From an uncultured Collinsella sp. (GTDB lineage Bacteria > Actinomycetota > Coriobacteriia > Coriobacteriales > Coriobacteriaceae): a stretch of 8,336 bases of DNA. The stretch's first letter is position 1. Each line of letters opens with the position of its first letter. Positions 8,289-8,336 of the stretch are shown here, one piece after another. The stretch is taken from NCBI GenBank assembly GCA_905210085.1, contig CAJLVJ010000065.1, forward strand, positions 1 to 8,336. The letters run 5' to 3'. Under the pieces are notes generated by a model. It saw only the letters and a list, made by a program, of their open reading frames with translations. It was not told where the DNA came from and ran no database searches. A program made the translations under genes and the position numbers.

Positions 8289-8336
8289 TTAGTTGTACAC
8301 ACGGTAGTTACACTTGAACTGGGTTATGTGTCCATA
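8289..8336 (-). CDS. 3' end of an unidentified gene (partial)
   Basis: Reading leftwards from the right edge, one minus-strand frame is open for 15 codons (ending KCNYRVYN) and stops at TAA 8289-8291. The other two minus frames stop within four and nine codons. The stop is followed 19 bases later by a strong intrinsic terminator, which is what the end of a real gene should look like. The peptide is too short to assign a family. The frame choice rests only on openness and on the position of the terminator. Confidence 0.4.
   Translation of the reverse strand, partial: YGHITQFKCNYRVYN

Overview
The window reads as ordinary housekeeping chromosome from a GC-rich, Gram-positive-type bacterium. 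The best guess is a Coriobacteriia member such as Collinsella or a relative. This is inferred from base composition, actinobacterial-looking RF2 and SecA sequences, a split transketolase and a YitT-family membrane protein; nothing in the window names the species. All six complete genes, and a probable gene fragment at the right edge, are on the minus strand, so transcription runs from high to low coordinates. No insertion sequence, phage gene, CRISPR array, tRNA or rRNA was seen.

In transcription order: a short 3' end of an unidentified gene (8289-8336) is followed by a strong intrinsic terminator (8240-8270). A 366-base gene-free stretch (7923-8288) then holds an operator-like palindrome, a second very GC-rich hairpin, and the promoter and two-hairpin leader of rpmE. 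rpmE (7497-7922) encodes a zinc-type ribosomal protein L31 with an unusual Ala/Lys/Glu-rich tail, and ends at a clear terminator (7421-7462). After a regulatory-looking gap with two inverted repeats comes secA (4384-7191), the Sec translocase motor ATPase. Its stop codon overlaps the start of prfB (3236-4384, release factor 2) as TAATG. A 163-base gap with a terminator-like hairpin separates prfB from a YitT/DUF2179 membrane protein gene (2182-3072). After a 207-base gap come the two subunit genes of a split transketolase, N-terminal half (1144-1974) then C-terminal half (201-1142), one base apart and closed by a 13-bp-stem hairpin (99-130). The last ~100 bases hold only small hairpins.

Functionally, rpmE and prfB serve translation, secA serves protein export, and the transketolase pair serves the non-oxidative pentose phosphate pathway. 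The secA-prfB order matches that of Bacillus subtilis rather than the prfB-ftsE-ftsX order of Mycobacterium and Streptomyces.

I found no new multi-gene system. The most notable points are an RF2 whose stop-codon-recognition tripeptide reads Ser-Pro-Thr instead of Ser-Pro-Phe and whose gene has no programmed frameshift, the long low-complexity tail on L31, the two stem-loops in the rpmE leader, and several perfect palindromes in the short intergenic gaps.
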